Under the pieces are notes generated by a model. That model did not search any database. It was not told the DNA's origin and was given only the letters and a program-made list of their open reading frames with translations. A program made the translations under genes and the position numbers. Of a stretch of DNA of 63,311 nt, positions 1 to 9,578 are shown piece after piece. Numbering within the stretch: the first letter of the stretch is position 1; each line of letters opens with the position of its first letter. The DNA lies in contig JAYELL010000107.1 in the NCBI GenBank assembly GCA_034717495.1, positions 1 through 63,311 on the forward strand, written 5' to 3'. Origin of the DNA: Chloroflexota bacterium (GTDB lineage Bacteria; Chloroflexota; Anaerolineae; JAAEKA01).

Positions 1-10
1 CCTGCGGCCC

Positions 11-38
11 AAAAGCGCGGCGCCCCGCGTCGCTTTTC
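11..38 (+). terminator. Possible intrinsic terminator
   Basis: AAAAGCG (11-17) pairs with CGCTTTT (31-37), and further GC pairs lie inside around a short C-rich loop. The 3' arm ends in a T-run. This would terminate a plus-strand gene lying left of the window. The stem could work in both directions because it also has A's on its left side. Confidence 0.45.
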
Positions 39-119
39 GACCAGACTTTTGGGGACAGGCGCATGCCGGCCGCGTCAGTCCCAACAGGGAGCGTGAGTCT
101 TAAAACGGATACGATCTGT

Positions 120-148
120 TTGCGCCCCGGTGAAGAGTGTGATAAAAT
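120..148 (+). promoter_or_regulatory. Possible weak promoter for the methyltransferase
   Basis: TTGCGC at 120-125 and TAAAAT at 143-148 are 17 bases apart, a sigma-70-like arrangement. Transcription from here would leave a leader of about 200 bases before the start at 354. There is no other support. Confidence 0.25.
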
Positions 149-353
149 CAGCCATTGCCCGTGGTTTGGAGCAGGCTGCTGCCCTTGTATGTCTGAGAAT
201 TGTTGTCCCTGTGTCCCACATGATGATCCCTGCTTATTGACGCGGGTTGTTTGTCGTTGCTGTTGTACAGGCTTTCCCATATCTCAGTCCGATGTAGCAA
301 TTGCTCAGTCTCTGCCGAAGTAAGTGCCAACATCCTTAGATGGAGTAAGGACA

Positions 354-1163
354 ATGACAAGAAACCGAGATAGCATCGTCGATGCCAGCAGGCCCAGCGC
401 CGGTCGGATATATGACTACTACCTGGGCGGTCACCATAACTTCGAAGTTGACCGTCAGACGGCCGAGCAAGTTCTGCAATTGCTGCCTTTCTTGAGAAAA
501 ATGGTGCGCCTTCAGCGGTGGAGCCTGCAGGATGTTGCCGAAGAACTGACAATCAATCGTGGTTACGACGTCATCATTGACTTTGCTTCAGGAATCCCCA
601 CCCAGGACCATCTCCATGCTGTTGTGCCTTCAGGCACGACGGTGATCTATTCCGATTACGATCCGGTCGTAGTCGAGTATGCGCGTGAGATTCTGGGTGA
701 AACCCCGGATGTGTATTTCTTCGAGGCGGATGCCCGCAGACCGGAGGAATTTCTCAATCGCCCAGAGTTGCTCGATATTCTGGGTGATAGGCGACGGGTG
801 GCTGTTGTCTATTGGGGAATTGCAGGGTTCTTGACCGACGAGGAGATCATTCACGCAGTTCGAGTCCTGTATGATTGGACCGCGGATGGCAGTTGTTTGG
901 CGTTTAATGCGCAGGTTGCCGATGCAAATCCTTCCGATCCATCAGGCGCCAGGGTGTTGAAGATATACGAGGAGATGGGTACTCCTATCCATGTTCGTTC
1001 TCGCGATCAGTACGAGGAGTTGCTTCGGCCCTGGCGGGTTGACCAGGGCGGTTTTGTCTCTCTGCTCGACTGGCACGGCTTCGACGAATCTGATTTGGGT
1101 GAGGAGAGTAGAGATGCCTTCGGGCCTACCGGTGCAGGCTACGGCGTATATCTTGAGAAGTGA
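354..1163 (+). CDS. DUF574-type SAM-dependent methyltransferase
   Basis: The 269-residue product resembles the S-adenosylmethionine-dependent methyltransferase family known as DUF574 (PF04672), which is common in actinobacteria and also seen in Chloroflexota. The N-terminus has the family signature PSAGRIYDYYLGGHHNFEVDR (residues about 15-35, motif YDYYLGG). It is followed by the SAM-binding strand IIDFASGIPTQDH and the acidic loop IYSDYDP. The substrate is not known for the family. The ATG at 354 is preferred over an in-frame GTG at 324 because GGAG lies 8 bases before 354. The gene stands alone. The next gene starts 83 bases on and appears to belong to a signalling pair. Confidence 0.85.
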   Translation: MTRNRDSIVDASRPSAGRIYDYYLGGHHNFEVDRQTAEQVLQLLPFLRKMVRLQRWSLQDVAEELTINRGYDVIIDFASGIPTQDHLHAVVPSGTTVIYSDYDPVVVEYAREILGETPDVYFFEADARRPEEFLNRPELLDILGDRRRVAVVYWGIAGFLTDEEIIHAVRVLYDWTADGSCLAFNAQVADANPSDPSGARVLKIYEEMGTPIHVRSRDQYEELLRPWRVDQGGFVSLLDWHGFDESDLGEESRDAFGPTGAGYGVYLEK

Positions 1164-1246
1164 TTTGGTGGTTTGTGATACAGGAACATTGCGATGATTT
1201 GTGCCCTCCGGTTTTTTTCTCTCGGTTTTAATCCCACCCTTTTTGA

Positions 1247-1672
1247 ATGAAGGACTTTTCGCAGCATCTCAGCCAGGATCAACTCTCGGACGAACTTGTG
1301 AGGACATTACGCACTACAGTGTTCTCAAGTGGCTTGCGGGTTTCGCCGCGGCGGGTTAAGCAGATAGGCGAAGAGATGGCGGCAGACTTTTTCCGCTATT
1401 ACGATCAGCGAGACCAGGATTCAGTTCGACAGTATGGCGTTTCTTTGGCTGGGGAAGGACTTGGCCCCAGGTCGATGCTGGTGATGGTGGAAGCCTTGGG
1501 TCAGATGTGTCGGGAGGCCTCCAATCCGGTGGTGGAACTTCCGGATGTGGCTGGGAAATACTCGATGGCGCTCCTTGAAAGTTACATCGCAAGCCGGGAG
1601 GAGAATCTTCTGCGTGAACAGGAACTCACACATCGAGCCCACCTTCGGGCGCTGGGCGTGAGCGAGGGATAG
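1247..1672 (+). CDS. Stand-alone RsbRD_N-like helical domain protein
   Basis: The 141-residue protein has no catalytic motif. Its sequence parallels the first ~140 residues of the histidine kinase encoded 5 bases downstream: a helical N-terminus, then a conserved GVSLAGEGLG-type turn, then a LLESYIASREENLLREQE helix. This pattern resembles the N-terminal domain of RsbR/RsbRD-type stress-signalling proteins, an inference from pattern only. It ends where the kinase continues into a coiled coil. The spacing implies co-transcription, and hetero-oligomerisation with the kinase N-terminus is a plausible role. The start is an ATG without a clear Shine-Dalgarno sequence. Confidence 0.75.
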   Translation: MKDFSQHLSQDQLSDELVRTLRTTVFSSGLRVSPRRVKQIGEEMAADFFRYYDQRDQDSVRQYGVSLAGEGLGPRSMLVMVEALGQMCREASNPVVELPDVAGKYSMALLESYIASREENLLREQELTHRAHLRALGVSEG

Positions 1673-1677
1673 TCGAA

Positions 1678-3372
1678 TTGACTGACCTGGTCGACGCTGC
1701 CGAAGCCAGGATTGATAAGTTGGCTCAGGCTCGCGAGGAATTGAGCTCAGCGATCTTTGGGGCGCTGCGGGCGACATTGTTTGAAAGCCGCGCCTTCATT
1801 CGGCCAAAGGATCTACGGCGTTTGTCTTCTGAGGAGACAGACGCTTTTTTTGGCTTTTTGGCCGATGGGGAATCAAGCAGTGTGGCCGATCGAGGAAAGA
1901 GATTGTGTCATCGCGGGGTGGGCGATCTGGCCGTCCTGAGAATCGGCCAGGTACTTCGGCGATTCGTAAGCGATAATACCAGCGAGCAGGATGTAATCGA
2001 CCTCCTGGAGGCGGCCGAAGGTTATCATCGCGCGTTATTGCAGGGCTACCTCGGTGCCCAGCGCGATATCATCCTCGAAGAACAGGAACGTATCAGGTTT
2101 GCTTTGCAGCAGACTTTGCACCGTTATACGATCCAGGTTCAGACGGCTTCCGAGGTGGCCCAGGCTACGATCTCGACTCTCGATTTGGGCGAATTGCTTA
2201 CGACTGCAGTTGATTTGATCGGAGAACGCTTCTCCTTGGATTACGTCGGCGTTTACCTGGTCGATGAGGCCCAACAGTACGCCATTCTGCGAGCCGCGAT
2301 CGGCCTGGCTGGACGGCGGCGGATGGCTACCGGACATCGACTGCGAGTGGTTGGTCCCTCAACCGTGGGAAGATGTATTAAATCCCGACAGCACCTTCTC
2401 GTGAATGATATTTCGGGGGCAGTGCTCCACGTGGAGACTTCCTGGGTCGAGGGTGTCCGCTCGGAGATCGCCCTGCCCTTGATCACCCGCGATTCGGTGA
2501 TCGGCGCCCTGACGGTGCAGAGCAATCGAGCCAGTGCCTTCTCCTCCCTCGATGTCCCCGGATTCCAGATCATGGGGGACCAGGTGGCCAACGCCATTGC
2601 CAACGCCCGCCTCTATGCCGCTGCTCGCCGTCGCGCCGACGAACTTTCTCTCGCCTACGAGCGCCTCAAGGATCTGGAGGAACTCAAGGACCAGTTTGTC
2701 CAGAACGTCTCCCATGAATTGAAGACACCCTTGACCCTCGTCACCGGCTATGCCGATGCTATGAAAGCGGCTCAGTTGGGTCCCATCACACCGGAACAGA
2801 TGGAGGCCCTGGAGGTCATCTCTCGCTCCTCCAGCGCCTTGGGTGACCTGTTCGACGATATCCTGACCATTTTGCAGGTAAGCGCTTCCCGGCCCAGCAT
2901 TATTCCCATTTCGCTGGCGGAGGTTGCGGGGTCGCGGGTGGTGGAATTCGAGGCAGAGGCCAGGGAAAAGGACATTACGATCGAAGCCGATCTACGACCT
3001 TCCGGACAGCTCAGTTTCGTCGTGGTCCGCCCCAACCACATTCGCCGCATTGTCGACAACCTGTTGAGCAACGCAGTGAAGTTCACCCCCAGTGGTGGTC
3101 AGGTTTTGGTTCGCGTCTGGGAAGGTGAGGATCAGGTGTTCCTGGATGTTTCCGATTCCGGCATCGGTATTCCCCTGGAAGCCCAGGATCGGGTATTTGA
3201 TCGTTTCTTCCAGGTCGATGGCTCCGTTCGCAGACGTTTCGGTGGCACCGGGCTGGGGCTGGCCCTGGTTCGTGAACTGGTTGAGTATTCCGGTGGCACC
3301 GTGGCGGTTTCCAGCCCAGGTGTGAACCAGGGCACTACCTTCACGGTGGCCTTCCCCGCTGCTCAGATTTGA
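1678..3372 (+). CDS. GAF-containing sensor histidine kinase with RsbRD_N-like N-terminus
   Basis: This 564-residue kinase has no predicted membrane segment and is probably cytoplasmic. Residues 1-140 form a helical domain like the preceding small protein. About 165-315 is a GAF sensor domain, followed by a coiled coil. The HisKA dimerisation domain has the phospho-acceptor His at about 345 (SHELKTPL). The HATPase_c domain shows the N box (DNLLSNAVKF, about 460), G1 (DSGIGI), F box (DRFFQ) and G2 (GGTGLGLAL). The start is TTG at 1678, supported by GAGGGAT shortly upstream and by the 5-base gap to the previous stop. No response regulator gene is adjacent. An orphan receiver protein lies at 30.8 kb, but pairing the two would be speculation. 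Confidence 0.93.
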   Translation: MTDLVDAAEARIDKLAQAREELSSAIFGALRATLFESRAFIRPKDLRRLSSEETDAFFGFLADGESSSVADRGKRLCHRGVGDLAVLRIGQVLRRFVSDNTSEQDVIDLLEAAEGYHRALLQGYLGAQRDIILEEQERIRFALQQTLHRYTIQVQTASEVAQATISTLDLGELLTTAVDLIGERFSLDYVGVYLVDEAQQYAILRAAIGLAGRRRMATGHRLRVVGPSTVGRCIKSRQHLLVNDISGAVLHVETSWVEGVRSEIALPLITRDSVIGALTVQSNRASAFSSLDVPGFQIMGDQVANAIANARLYAAARRRADELSLAYERLKDLEELKDQFVQNVSHELKTPLTLVTGYADAMKAAQLGPITPEQMEALEVISRSSSALGDLFDDILTILQVSASRPSIIPISLAEVAGSRVVEFEAEAREKDITIEADLRPSGQLSFVVVRPNHIRRIVDNLLSNAVKFTPSGGQVLVRVWEGEDQVFLDVSDSGIGIPLEAQDRVFDRFFQVDGSVRRRFGGTGLGLALVRELVEYSGGTVAVSSPGVNQGTTFTVAFPAAQI

Positions 3373-3378
3373 TTTCCT

Positions 3379-3435
3379 GATGTCGGAATGTCAACATATC
3401 GATATCGCATTCTGGAATCATGACATCATGACATC
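3379..3435. repeat. TGTCA/TGACA octamer palindrome, copy 1
   Basis: TGTC(G/A) units at 3381 and 3389 face TGACA units at 3421 and 3429, each pair exactly 8 bases apart. The element is an imperfect palindrome about 57 bases long, between the convergent kinase and sugar-nucleotide genes. A fold-back RNA from it could act as a terminator. Related elements are at 16565-16627 and 23946-24019. Confidence 0.75.
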
Positions 3436-3464
3436 AAAACGCCGCCGCGCCCCCGCGGTCTCGC

Positions 3465-4403
3465 TCAGTCGATCCCCATGCGCTTCTGGAAGTCGGCCGC
3501 GGTTGCTGTGAGGCCCTGTTCGAGCGAGACCTCGGGGGTCCACTTTAGCAGGCGTTGCGCCTTGCTGATATCGGGCTGGCGTATCTTGGGGTCATCCTCG
3601 GGCAAGGGCTTGAAGACCACGCCGGCTTCATTGCCCGTTATTTCGTTGATCAGGTGGGCAAAACGAAGGATGGTCATCTCATGAGGATTGCCCAGATTAA
3701 CCGGACCAACTTCGTCGGAGAGAAGTAAACGCAGGAGTCCTTCGACCAGGTCGGCAACATAGCAGAAGCTGCGGGTCTGAGAACCATCGCCATACACCGT
3801 CAATGGTTTTCCACGCAATGCCTGCCCCAGGAAATTCGGCACGACGCGGCCATCCTCGATCCGCATGCGGGGTCCGTAGGTATTGAAGATGCGAACGATG
3901 CGGGTATCCAGACCGTGGCTGCGGTGATAAGCCATCGTCATGGCTTCGGCAAAACGTTTGGCTTCGTCGTAGACACCTCGCGGTCCTATGGGGTTCACAT
4001 TGCCCCAGTAGTCCTCCGGCTGGGGATGTACGAGGGGATCGCCGTATATCTCGGAGGTCGAGGCCAGCAGAAAGCGAGCCTCCTTGGCTTTTGCCAGCCC
4101 CAGCGCCTTGTGGGTACCCAGGGCACCAACCTTCAGTGTCTGTATCGGGAAATTGAGGTAATCTACCGGACTGGCCGGCGACGCGAAATGCAGGACCGCG
4201 TCCACGGGGCCTTCCAGGTAGATGTAATTGGTGACATCGTGAAAGATGAAGGTAAATTGTCGAGTGCCTGCCAGGCGGGCGATATTATCAGTGCTGCCCG
4301 TGATCAGATTATCCATGGCAATGACATCATGACCGTCTGCAACCAGACGTTCGCAGAGGTGAGAACCGATAAAGCCGGCACCGCCGGTGACGAGAATACG
4401 CAT
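3465..4403 (-). CDS. UDP-glucuronate decarboxylase-like NAD-dependent epimerase/dehydratase
   Basis: The 312-residue protein is an extended short-chain dehydrogenase. It has the N-terminal Rossmann motif [11 protein letters not shown], an active-site Ser/Thr region ([12 protein letters not shown]) and a YDEAKR Tyr-Lys pair. Its [22 protein letters not shown] region is typical of UDP-xylose synthase (UDP-glucuronate decarboxylase), which turns UDP-glucuronate into UDP-xylose. The family also includes dTDP-glucose 4,6-dehydratases, so the exact substrate is not proven. The frame is open to 4565, but the ATG at 4403 is chosen because the Rossmann motif begins immediately and AGGAGA lies just upstream. 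It follows the O-antigen-ligase fusion by 17 bases, so both probably serve surface polysaccharide synthesis. Confidence 0.88.
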   Translation of the reverse strand: MRILVTGGAGFIGSHLCERLVADGHDVIAMDNLITGSTDNIARLAGTRQFTFIFHDVTNYIYLEGPVDAVLHFASPASPVDYLNFPIQTLKVGALGTHKALGLAKAKEARFLLASTSEIYGDPLVHPQPEDYWGNVNPIGPRGVYDEAKRFAEAMTMAYHRSHGLDTRIVRIFNTYGPRMRIEDGRVVPNFLGQALRGKPLTVYGDGSQTRSFCYVADLVEGLLRLLLSDEVGPVNLGNPHEMTILRFAHLINEITGNEAGVVFKPLPEDDPKIRQPDISKAQRLLKWTPEVSLEQGLTATAADFQKRMGID

Positions 4404-4420
4404 GAATTCAGGTCTCCTGT

Positions 4421-7400
4421 TCAAATATCGTTCCACGAGCGACCGATCAGACCCAGGCTGAGCATAAACAGGATCATCAGGTCGGTCAGGAACACGGAAT
4501 TGTCGATCAGCCCGTGGAGCAGGGTGGCAACCAACGATGCCAATAGACCAAGCATCAGGGCCCACTGATCACCGCTCAACGATTTCAAGCGTTGCCGGCC
4601 CTGCCAGAATCCCGCAGCAAAGAGCCAGACGCCGACGATGACACCGATCAAACCAAGCCGCGTCCAGAAATCCAGAAGGATGTTGTGGGGGTGGCTCAGA
4701 TTCAGTTCCTGCCATGCGGTCGGCAGGGCATAGATAGTCCGGTAGGTGTAGAGGAAGTTATCCAGACCGACGCCAAGCCAGGGATTGTCCTTGATCATGT
4801 TCCAGGCGCCCCGCCAGAGTTGGACCCGCTGGTAACTCGTGCCATCATTCAGATCAAACAGCCCGGCGAAACGTTCTGTGCTATAGAGGGGTATGAGCAA
4901 CAAGAATCCAGCCGCAACCGTGGCCAATGCGATCCAGCGCCAGCGTCCCCCGGCAGCAAATCCCAGGAAGAGGATTGCAGCTGGCAGGCCCAGAATCAGG
5001 GCGCCCTTGCTGTAGGTCAGGAGCAACGCTGCAAGCACAGGCAACAGCAGCAGCAGAGCCAGGATGCGCCGGTTGCGGCTTCTGCCCAGCGCGCTGACTG
5101 CGATCAGCACAGGGGCAACATGGGCCAGGTAAAGAGCCAGGTTGTTGGGTGATCCGAAGGGCCCTCGAATGCGCCTCACCCCTTCGGCTACGATCAGGTC
5201 CAATCCTGTCACGGCCTGGCTGAGGCCCCAGACTGCCACGATGAGGGCTCCCAGGCCAACAGCCCAGGTGACGGGCCAGGGGTCAAAGGCACCTTTTCCC
5301 ACCGGAGGCGACAGCCTGACCAGTCCGTAAACCAGCACACCCGCCAGGATCACAGTACGAAATTCGCGGGCGGCCACACCAAAATGGACTGCGAAGGGCA
5401 AAGAGAGAATCGAAATCAGTAACAACGCGACCACGGCCCAGTCCAGTATGGAAAGCTTTAACAAGGGCTTATTTGTTTCATTGTTCTTGTCCCTCCCCGT
5501 TGCCAGGTAGACAAGGATGGTTCTGACAACCAGAGCGACAGCGGTCATCCAGATGATCAGTTCCGTGGGGCTGAACCCCCGGCCCAGGATGTGGACAGGC
5601 ACCAGGAAAAGGGGAATCGACAGGGCTATGAGGGCAATACCGGCGGCTGGAAAGGGCACCAGCCAGAGGAAGAGCAATCCTAACCCGATGATCCCGAGGA
5701 AACCGGGCAGGATCACTGAAAGCAGTGCCAGAAGAGCCGCCGCCCCATAGACCAGGGGGACCGGCAGATTGTCAAGCCGCTCGAAGCGTTGCTGTATTCC
5801 TGCGGGCGACTGGGATCCCGTAGAAGTGACCCACGATCTCACGGTGGCGCTGCTGGCCATCAAACAGATCAGACCTATGCCTGCCAACAACCAGGGTAGC
5901 CAGGCGGGCCAACTTGTGGCAGGCTTGCTTTCGATCACAATCTGTTCCAGTGGCCACTGCTGCCAGCCGCCATGGGCGCTGATTTCCATCCGGTGGGGAC
6001 CGCCAGCCAGGTTGCGGGCGACCGAAACCACTGCCCTTCCTGCCAGCGGATCGTGGAGCAGCAGATTGGAGCGCCCATTGTCATCGACAGGCAGGGCGTT
6101 GGCGGGCGCACCGTCGACAGTGACATCCAAATAGCCCCAGTAGGGACCTCGCTGAATCGTCAGGGCTGCACCGGTACCTTCGAACTGCACCAGCAACCGG
6201 TTGTTAGCGATGGTTGCGCCATGGGGTGGGTCTGCCGCCAGATCTGTGATCCGCCAACCACCTTGTTGCGAAACAGCCGGATGAGAAGGGGGCCAGACCC
6301 CGGGAGAAAGGGGTTTGACGTCATGGTTCCACTTGTCGAGGGCATTCAATGCCGGGCGCTTCAGGCCGTCTTCTGTTACTAGTGCGAAGCCCCAGTGAGG
6401 ATCGCCGGCTGGCTGAGGGGGTTGCCACCAGGCCCAGGCCATGCCACCCAGCCAGGGCCAGAAACCTCTCGCCCGTTCCGCAGCCGCTGCAGCCCACTCG
6501 GCCTGGGTGGCCTCGTCTACCGATTTCCAGGGACTCTCGCTGCCGGTCATAGTTGGTGATGGCGCATGCCAGCCGAACGAGGACAACCAAAGGGCTGTGC
6601 CGGCATCTTCGTGGTCCTGCATGACGTCACGCAGCAGCATCGCCCGGTTGAAATTCAGTACCTCCTGGTGTGCCGGGTCCGACGGAGGCAGATCAAATCC
6701 GTAGGGCTGTGCCGACACCGCATCGAAGTAGGGGGCTGCCCCCGAACTGTAAAGATCGTCCAGATAGCTGATATCGCTCTGGTTGATGCCACCCGGCTCC
6801 ACATTGGGAGCCAGGGCAGCGGCCATCACAATGGCTTCTGGATCTGCCTCCCGGATCTGGATGGCCGCTTCCCGCAACAGCCCGGCATACTCGGTGGCAT
6901 CGACCGGTCCGGCGCCCCAGTGAGGGGCGATATTGGGCTCATCCCACACTTGATAGAATCTGATTTGCTCGCCGTAACGTTGAGCGAATGCCGCCGCGAA
7001 GTTGCCAAAATCGGCGCTGGTCCCGGGGGGTGCCAGGGGGTTGGCACTGTCCTGTTGTGGCCGTGCCCAGGCGGGTGAACCATCTAGGACGGCCACCAGG
7101 CTAAGACCACTCTCATCAATCGCTCGGACGATTTCGTCCCATTGCGACCAGTCGAATTCCTGCGGCTCAGGTTCTATGAGATCCCAGGGGAAGCGCTGGC
7201 GAACCCACCCGAAACCAGCGCCTGCGATTGCCTGCAAGACATCGTATCGTTGGGCATTGTCGCCATATTGTTGTAGCGCGACATTTGTGCCCATGATGGG
7301 GCTGTGTCGCGGGATAACGGCTTGAGTTGGGGGGTCAACCGACGGGGTAGCGGGCAGAACGCCGGCCCAAAGCAGCAGGGCGGTCGCCAGCAGGAGTACA

Positions 7401-7429
7401 CCCACAAAAACGAGTAGTCCTTTGCCCAT
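4421..7429 (-). CDS. GH39/cellulase-fold domain fused to O-antigen ligase membrane domain
   Basis: The 1002-residue protein starts with a signal-anchor helix. Residues about 45-390 form a TIM-barrel glycosidase-like domain with WDEPN at about 161, matching the acid/base Glu motif of clan GH-A families. The position where these families carry the nucleophile (usually TEFGW) reads LSSFGW at about 283, so the nucleophile Glu is replaced by Ser. A beta-rich linker follows. From about 515 there are a dozen or so membrane helices with O-antigen ligase (PF04932) features, including [11 protein letters not shown] and the conserved-His loop [18 protein letters not shown] near the C-terminus. The ligase part probably polymerises or transfers surface glycans. 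The extracellular barrel may bind glycan rather than cleave it. The gene precedes the UDP-xylose-synthase-like gene. Confidence 0.85.
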   Translation of the reverse strand: MGKGLLVFVGVLLLATALLLWAGVLPATPSVDPPTQAVIPRHSPIMGTNVALQQYGDNAQRYDVLQAIAGAGFGWVRQRFPWDLIEPEPQEFDWSQWDEIVRAIDESGLSLVAVLDGSPAWARPQQDSANPLAPPGTSADFGNFAAAFAQRYGEQIRFYQVWDEPNIAPHWGAGPVDATEYAGLLREAAIQIREADPEAIVMAAALAPNVEPGGINQSDISYLDDLYSSGAAPYFDAVSAQPYGFDLPPSDPAHQEVLNFNRAMLLRDVMQDHEDAGTALWLSSFGWHAPSPTMTGSESPWKSVDEATQAEWAAAAAERARGFWPWLGGMAWAWWQPPQPAGDPHWGFALVTEDGLKRPALNALDKWNHDVKPLSPGVWPPSHPAVSQQGGWRITDLAADPPHGATIANNRLLVQFEGTGAALTIQRGPYWGYLDVTVDGAPANALPVDDNGRSNLLLHDPLAGRAVVSVARNLAGGPHRMEISAHGGWQQWPLEQIVIESKPATSWPAWLPWLLAGIGLICLMASSATVRSWVTSTGSQSPAGIQQRFERLDNLPVPLVYGAAALLALLSVILPGFLGIIGLGLLFLWLVPFPAAGIALIALSIPLFLVPVHILGRGFSPTELIIWMTAVALVVRTILVYLATGRDKNNETNKPLLKLSILDWAVVALLLISILSLPFAVHFGVAAREFRTVILAGVLVYGLVRLSPPVGKGAFDPWPVTWAVGLGALIVAVWGLSQAVTGLDLIVAEGVRRIRGPFGSPNNLALYLAHVAPVLIAVSALGRSRNRRILALLLLLPVLAALLLTYSKGALILGLPAAILFLGFAAGGRWRWIALATVAAGFLLLIPLYSTERFAGLFDLNDGTSYQRVQLWRGAWNMIKDNPWLGVGLDNFLYTYRTIYALPTAWQELNLSHPHNILLDFWTRLGLIGVIVGVWLFAAGFWQGRQRLKSLSGDQWALMLGLLASLVATLLHGLIDNSVFLTDLMILFMLSLGLIGRSWNDI

Positions 7430-7461
7430 AGAGCTTAAATCCTACCATAACGTTCCATGTT

Positions 7462-7490
7462 TTGACGAATCCCCTGACTTGGGCTAGAAT
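7462..7490 (+). promoter_or_regulatory. Promoter of rplY
   Basis: TTGACG (7462-7467) and TAGAAT (7485-7490) are separated by 17 bases, close to the sigma-70 consensus. Transcription should start near 7497, giving a leader of roughly 150 bases before the L25 gene. Within the leader, GGCCCGCACCC (near 7500) can pair with the GGGAGCGGGTC region about 20 bases later. Confidence 0.7.
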
Positions 7491-7659
7491 AGGTCGATTG
7501 GCCCGCACCCTGGTCAACAATGGGAGCGGGTCAACCGCGCAAATAACGAGTATGTTTGTGGTGGGCGGCTCTCTGTAGGCGGCCCCCTCAGATTTGGAAT
7601 GCATGGCTGGCGATTTCTTGGCGGCGGTCGGGTGAGAGATGGAGGAAAAGCAGAGAAAA

Positions 7660-8319
7660 ATGGATGAGTTCACCATTGAAATTCAGAAACGCACCGAAGT
7701 GGGCAGCAAAGCGCGGCTTTTACGCGTTCAGGGTGTGGTCCCCGGTGTCCTTTATGGCGGCGAGGCAGACCCGGAAAATGTTCAGGTCGATGGCAAGACA
7801 TTCGATAGAATGCTTGCCAGGGGTGGCGCTGCCCATGTTGTCGAACTGGTTGGCGATGGAATTCCCCAGACACAGGTCTTAATTCGCGAGGTGCAACGTC
7901 ATCCCGTCCGGCGAAACGTCCTGCATGTGGATTTCGTGCGGATCGCCAGGGACGTCAGGATTCGAATGGCCGTTCCCGTGGTGTTGTTCGGTGAGGCGCC
8001 CGCCACTGCAGAGGGTGCAATCTTACTTCAGGGTATGGATGCCGTTGAGATTGAGTGTCTACCGGCTGATTTGCCTTCGCAGTTCGAAATCGATGTCTCC
8101 GGTCTGGAGCATATCAGCGACCGTGTTACGTTGGATGATTTAATACTCCCGGAGGGTGTGGTGTTGTACGGTGAGGTTGGCGACAAAACGATCGTCAGTC
8201 TTACCATACCTCGTTCTGTGCTTCATGACGAAGACGAGGAAGCGGAAATCCTTGACGAGGAGATGCTTGATGGTGAGGTTGAAGCTGAAGAGGCTGAGGC
8301 TGAATCCGAGCAAGACTGA
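7660..8319 (+). CDS. rplY: 50S ribosomal protein L25/general stress protein Ctc family
   Basis: The 219-residue protein has the 5S-rRNA-binding L25 domain (EIQKRTEVGSKARLLR...GVVPGVLYG) and the C-terminal TL5/Ctc beta domain (about 100-190). An acidic tail of Glu and Asp follows, as is common in long-form L25 proteins. It binds 5S rRNA in the large subunit. ATG at 7660 matches the family N-terminus, with GGAGG 14 bases upstream. An in-frame ATG at 7639 would add seven residues and cannot be excluded. It is monocistronic: a consensus-like promoter lies upstream and a strong bidirectional hairpin follows. Confidence 0.93.
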   Translation: MDEFTIEIQKRTEVGSKARLLRVQGVVPGVLYGGEADPENVQVDGKTFDRMLARGGAAHVVELVGDGIPQTQVLIREVQRHPVRRNVLHVDFVRIARDVRIRMAVPVVLFGEAPATAEGAILLQGMDAVEIECLPADLPSQFEIDVSGLEHISDRVTLDDLILPEGVVLYGEVGDKTIVSLTIPRSVLHDEDEEAEILDEEMLDGEVEAEEAEAESEQD

Positions 8320-8343
8320 AGCATCAGTTGAAAGTGTGGTAAT

Positions 8344-8379
8344 AAATGGCGGCAGGCCCATGGGCTGGCCGCCATTTTT
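8344..8379. terminator. Bidirectional terminator between rplY and pfkA
   Basis: AAATGGCGGC (8344-8353) pairs perfectly with GCCGCCATTT downstream, with an inner GCCC/GGGC pair and a short loop. The 3' side ends in a T-run (8375-8379) and the other side starts with A's. It therefore fits termination of both convergent genes. Confidence 0.85.
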
Positions 8380-8383
8380 GATG

Positions 8384-9523
8384 TCAGCCCAGGGAGATAC
8401 CCAGCTGTCTTGCGGTTTGAATTAAATCGCAATCCATTGGGATGGAACGAGGCACCCTGGCGACGCGTGACAGAGGCAGGTCGGTAAGGAATTCGCCGCG
8501 CAAAGCGACCATCCGGCCGAGTCGTCCCTGCTCAATCAAGCGTACGGCAGCGGCACCAAAACGAGTGGCCAACACGCGGTCGGTACTGCTTGGTGTGCCA
8601 CCGCGCTGGACATGGCCCAGCACGGTTACCCGGATATCGTAATCATGCTGGCTGCTTTCCGGCGGCAACTGATCTCGCCGTTTTCTCAGCAACCAGGCCA
8701 GATGATCGCCGATACCGCCAAGTTTGGGTTTATCCTCGCCGGGCAGCGGGTCGCGGAAGACCTTATCGCCACCGGCGACACTTGCCCCTTCGGCAACGAC
8801 CACGATGGCCGAACGCTGGACCTGGGCAAAACAGCGCTGGAGTCGATTGTAGACGGTGTCCAATTCGAAGGGGTGCTCCGGGACCAGAACCACGTCTGCT
8901 CCGCCCGCCACACCTGAGTGCAGAGCAATCCAGCCTGCGTGACGGCCCATCACCTCCACGATCATTGCCCGATGATGGCTTTCTGCTGTGGTTCGCAACC
9001 TATCAATGGCTTCAGTGGCGATACCGACGGCCGTATCAAAGCCGAAGCTGACATCGGTGCCATCTACATCGTTGTCAATGGTCTTTGGAACCCCAACCAT
9101 GGGAGCACCCATGTCGTGGAGCTCCCGAGCAATGCGCATTGTGCCATCCCCTCCAATCACGACGACGGCATCCAACTGTAGCTCTCGAATTCGCTCGAGC
9201 ACGCGAGGGGTCACATCAAGCTCAACCCTATTCCCTCTGAGGCGCTTCGAATAGAGGAAGGGGTTTGCACGGCTGGCCGCGCCCAGGATGGTGCCTCCCT
9301 GTGCCAGAATACCGTAGACCGATTCGAAGGTGAGTGGCACGGTGGCATTCTCATCGGTGATCAGTCCCTCGAAACCATCCCGAATTCCGATGACCTGCCA
9401 GCCGTAGGTCAAGATAGCGGTTTTGACCACTGCCCTGATGACGGCGTTCAGGCCCGGGCAATCACCGCCGGCAGTGAGAATACCGATTCGTCGGATGGGT
9501 TGTCTTGTTCTGATGAACCGCAT
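8384..9523 (-). CDS. pfkA: 6-phosphofructokinase
   Basis: The 379-residue enzyme phosphorylates fructose 6-phosphate in glycolysis. It shows the N-terminal TAGGDCPGLN motif, GGDGT at about 103, PKTIDND at about 125, and MGRHAGWIA. In the family, Gly in GGDG favours ATP whereas Lys in PKTIDND is typical of pyrophosphate-using or group III enzymes, so the phosphoryl donor cannot be decided from sequence alone. ATG at 9523 has GAGG six to nine bases upstream. The gene is last in a minus-strand run after the LysM-M23 peptidase, with a gap of 55 bases. Confidence 0.93.
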   Translation of the reverse strand: MRFIRTRQPIRRIGILTAGGDCPGLNAVIRAVVKTAILTYGWQVIGIRDGFEGLITDENATVPLTFESVYGILAQGGTILGAASRANPFLYSKRLRGNRVELDVTPRVLERIRELQLDAVVVIGGDGTMRIARELHDMGAPMVGVPKTIDNDVDGTDVSFGFDTAVGIATEAIDRLRTTAESHHRAMIVEVMGRHAGWIALHSGVAGGADVVLVPEHPFELDTVYNRLQRCFAQVQRSAIVVVAEGASVAGGDKVFRDPLPGEDKPKLGGIGDHLAWLLRKRRDQLPPESSQHDYDIRVTVLGHVQRGGTPSSTDRVLATRFGAAAVRLIEQGRLGRMVALRGEFLTDLPLSRVARVPRSIPMDCDLIQTARQLGISLG

Positions 9524-9578
9524 TGTCTACCTCATGGCAGTGTCCTGCAATGGTTGCGACCCGCGATCGACGGCAAGG

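Larger units (their letters stand above)
1..353. other. Upstream intergenic region without a convincing gene
   Basis: This 353-base stretch precedes the first supported gene. It holds a terminator-like hairpin at its left edge and a possible weak promoter (both listed separately). A Cys-rich 86-codon frame at 63-323 is open, but it has no ribosome binding site and no recognisable domain. I treat the stretch as non-coding. Confidence 0.6.

Noticed and set aside
63-323. 86-codon Cys-rich open frame
   Set aside because: No ribosome site, no signal peptide and no domain. The Cys content comes from a TGT-rich base composition, and the frame continues only to just before the better-supported methyltransferase start.
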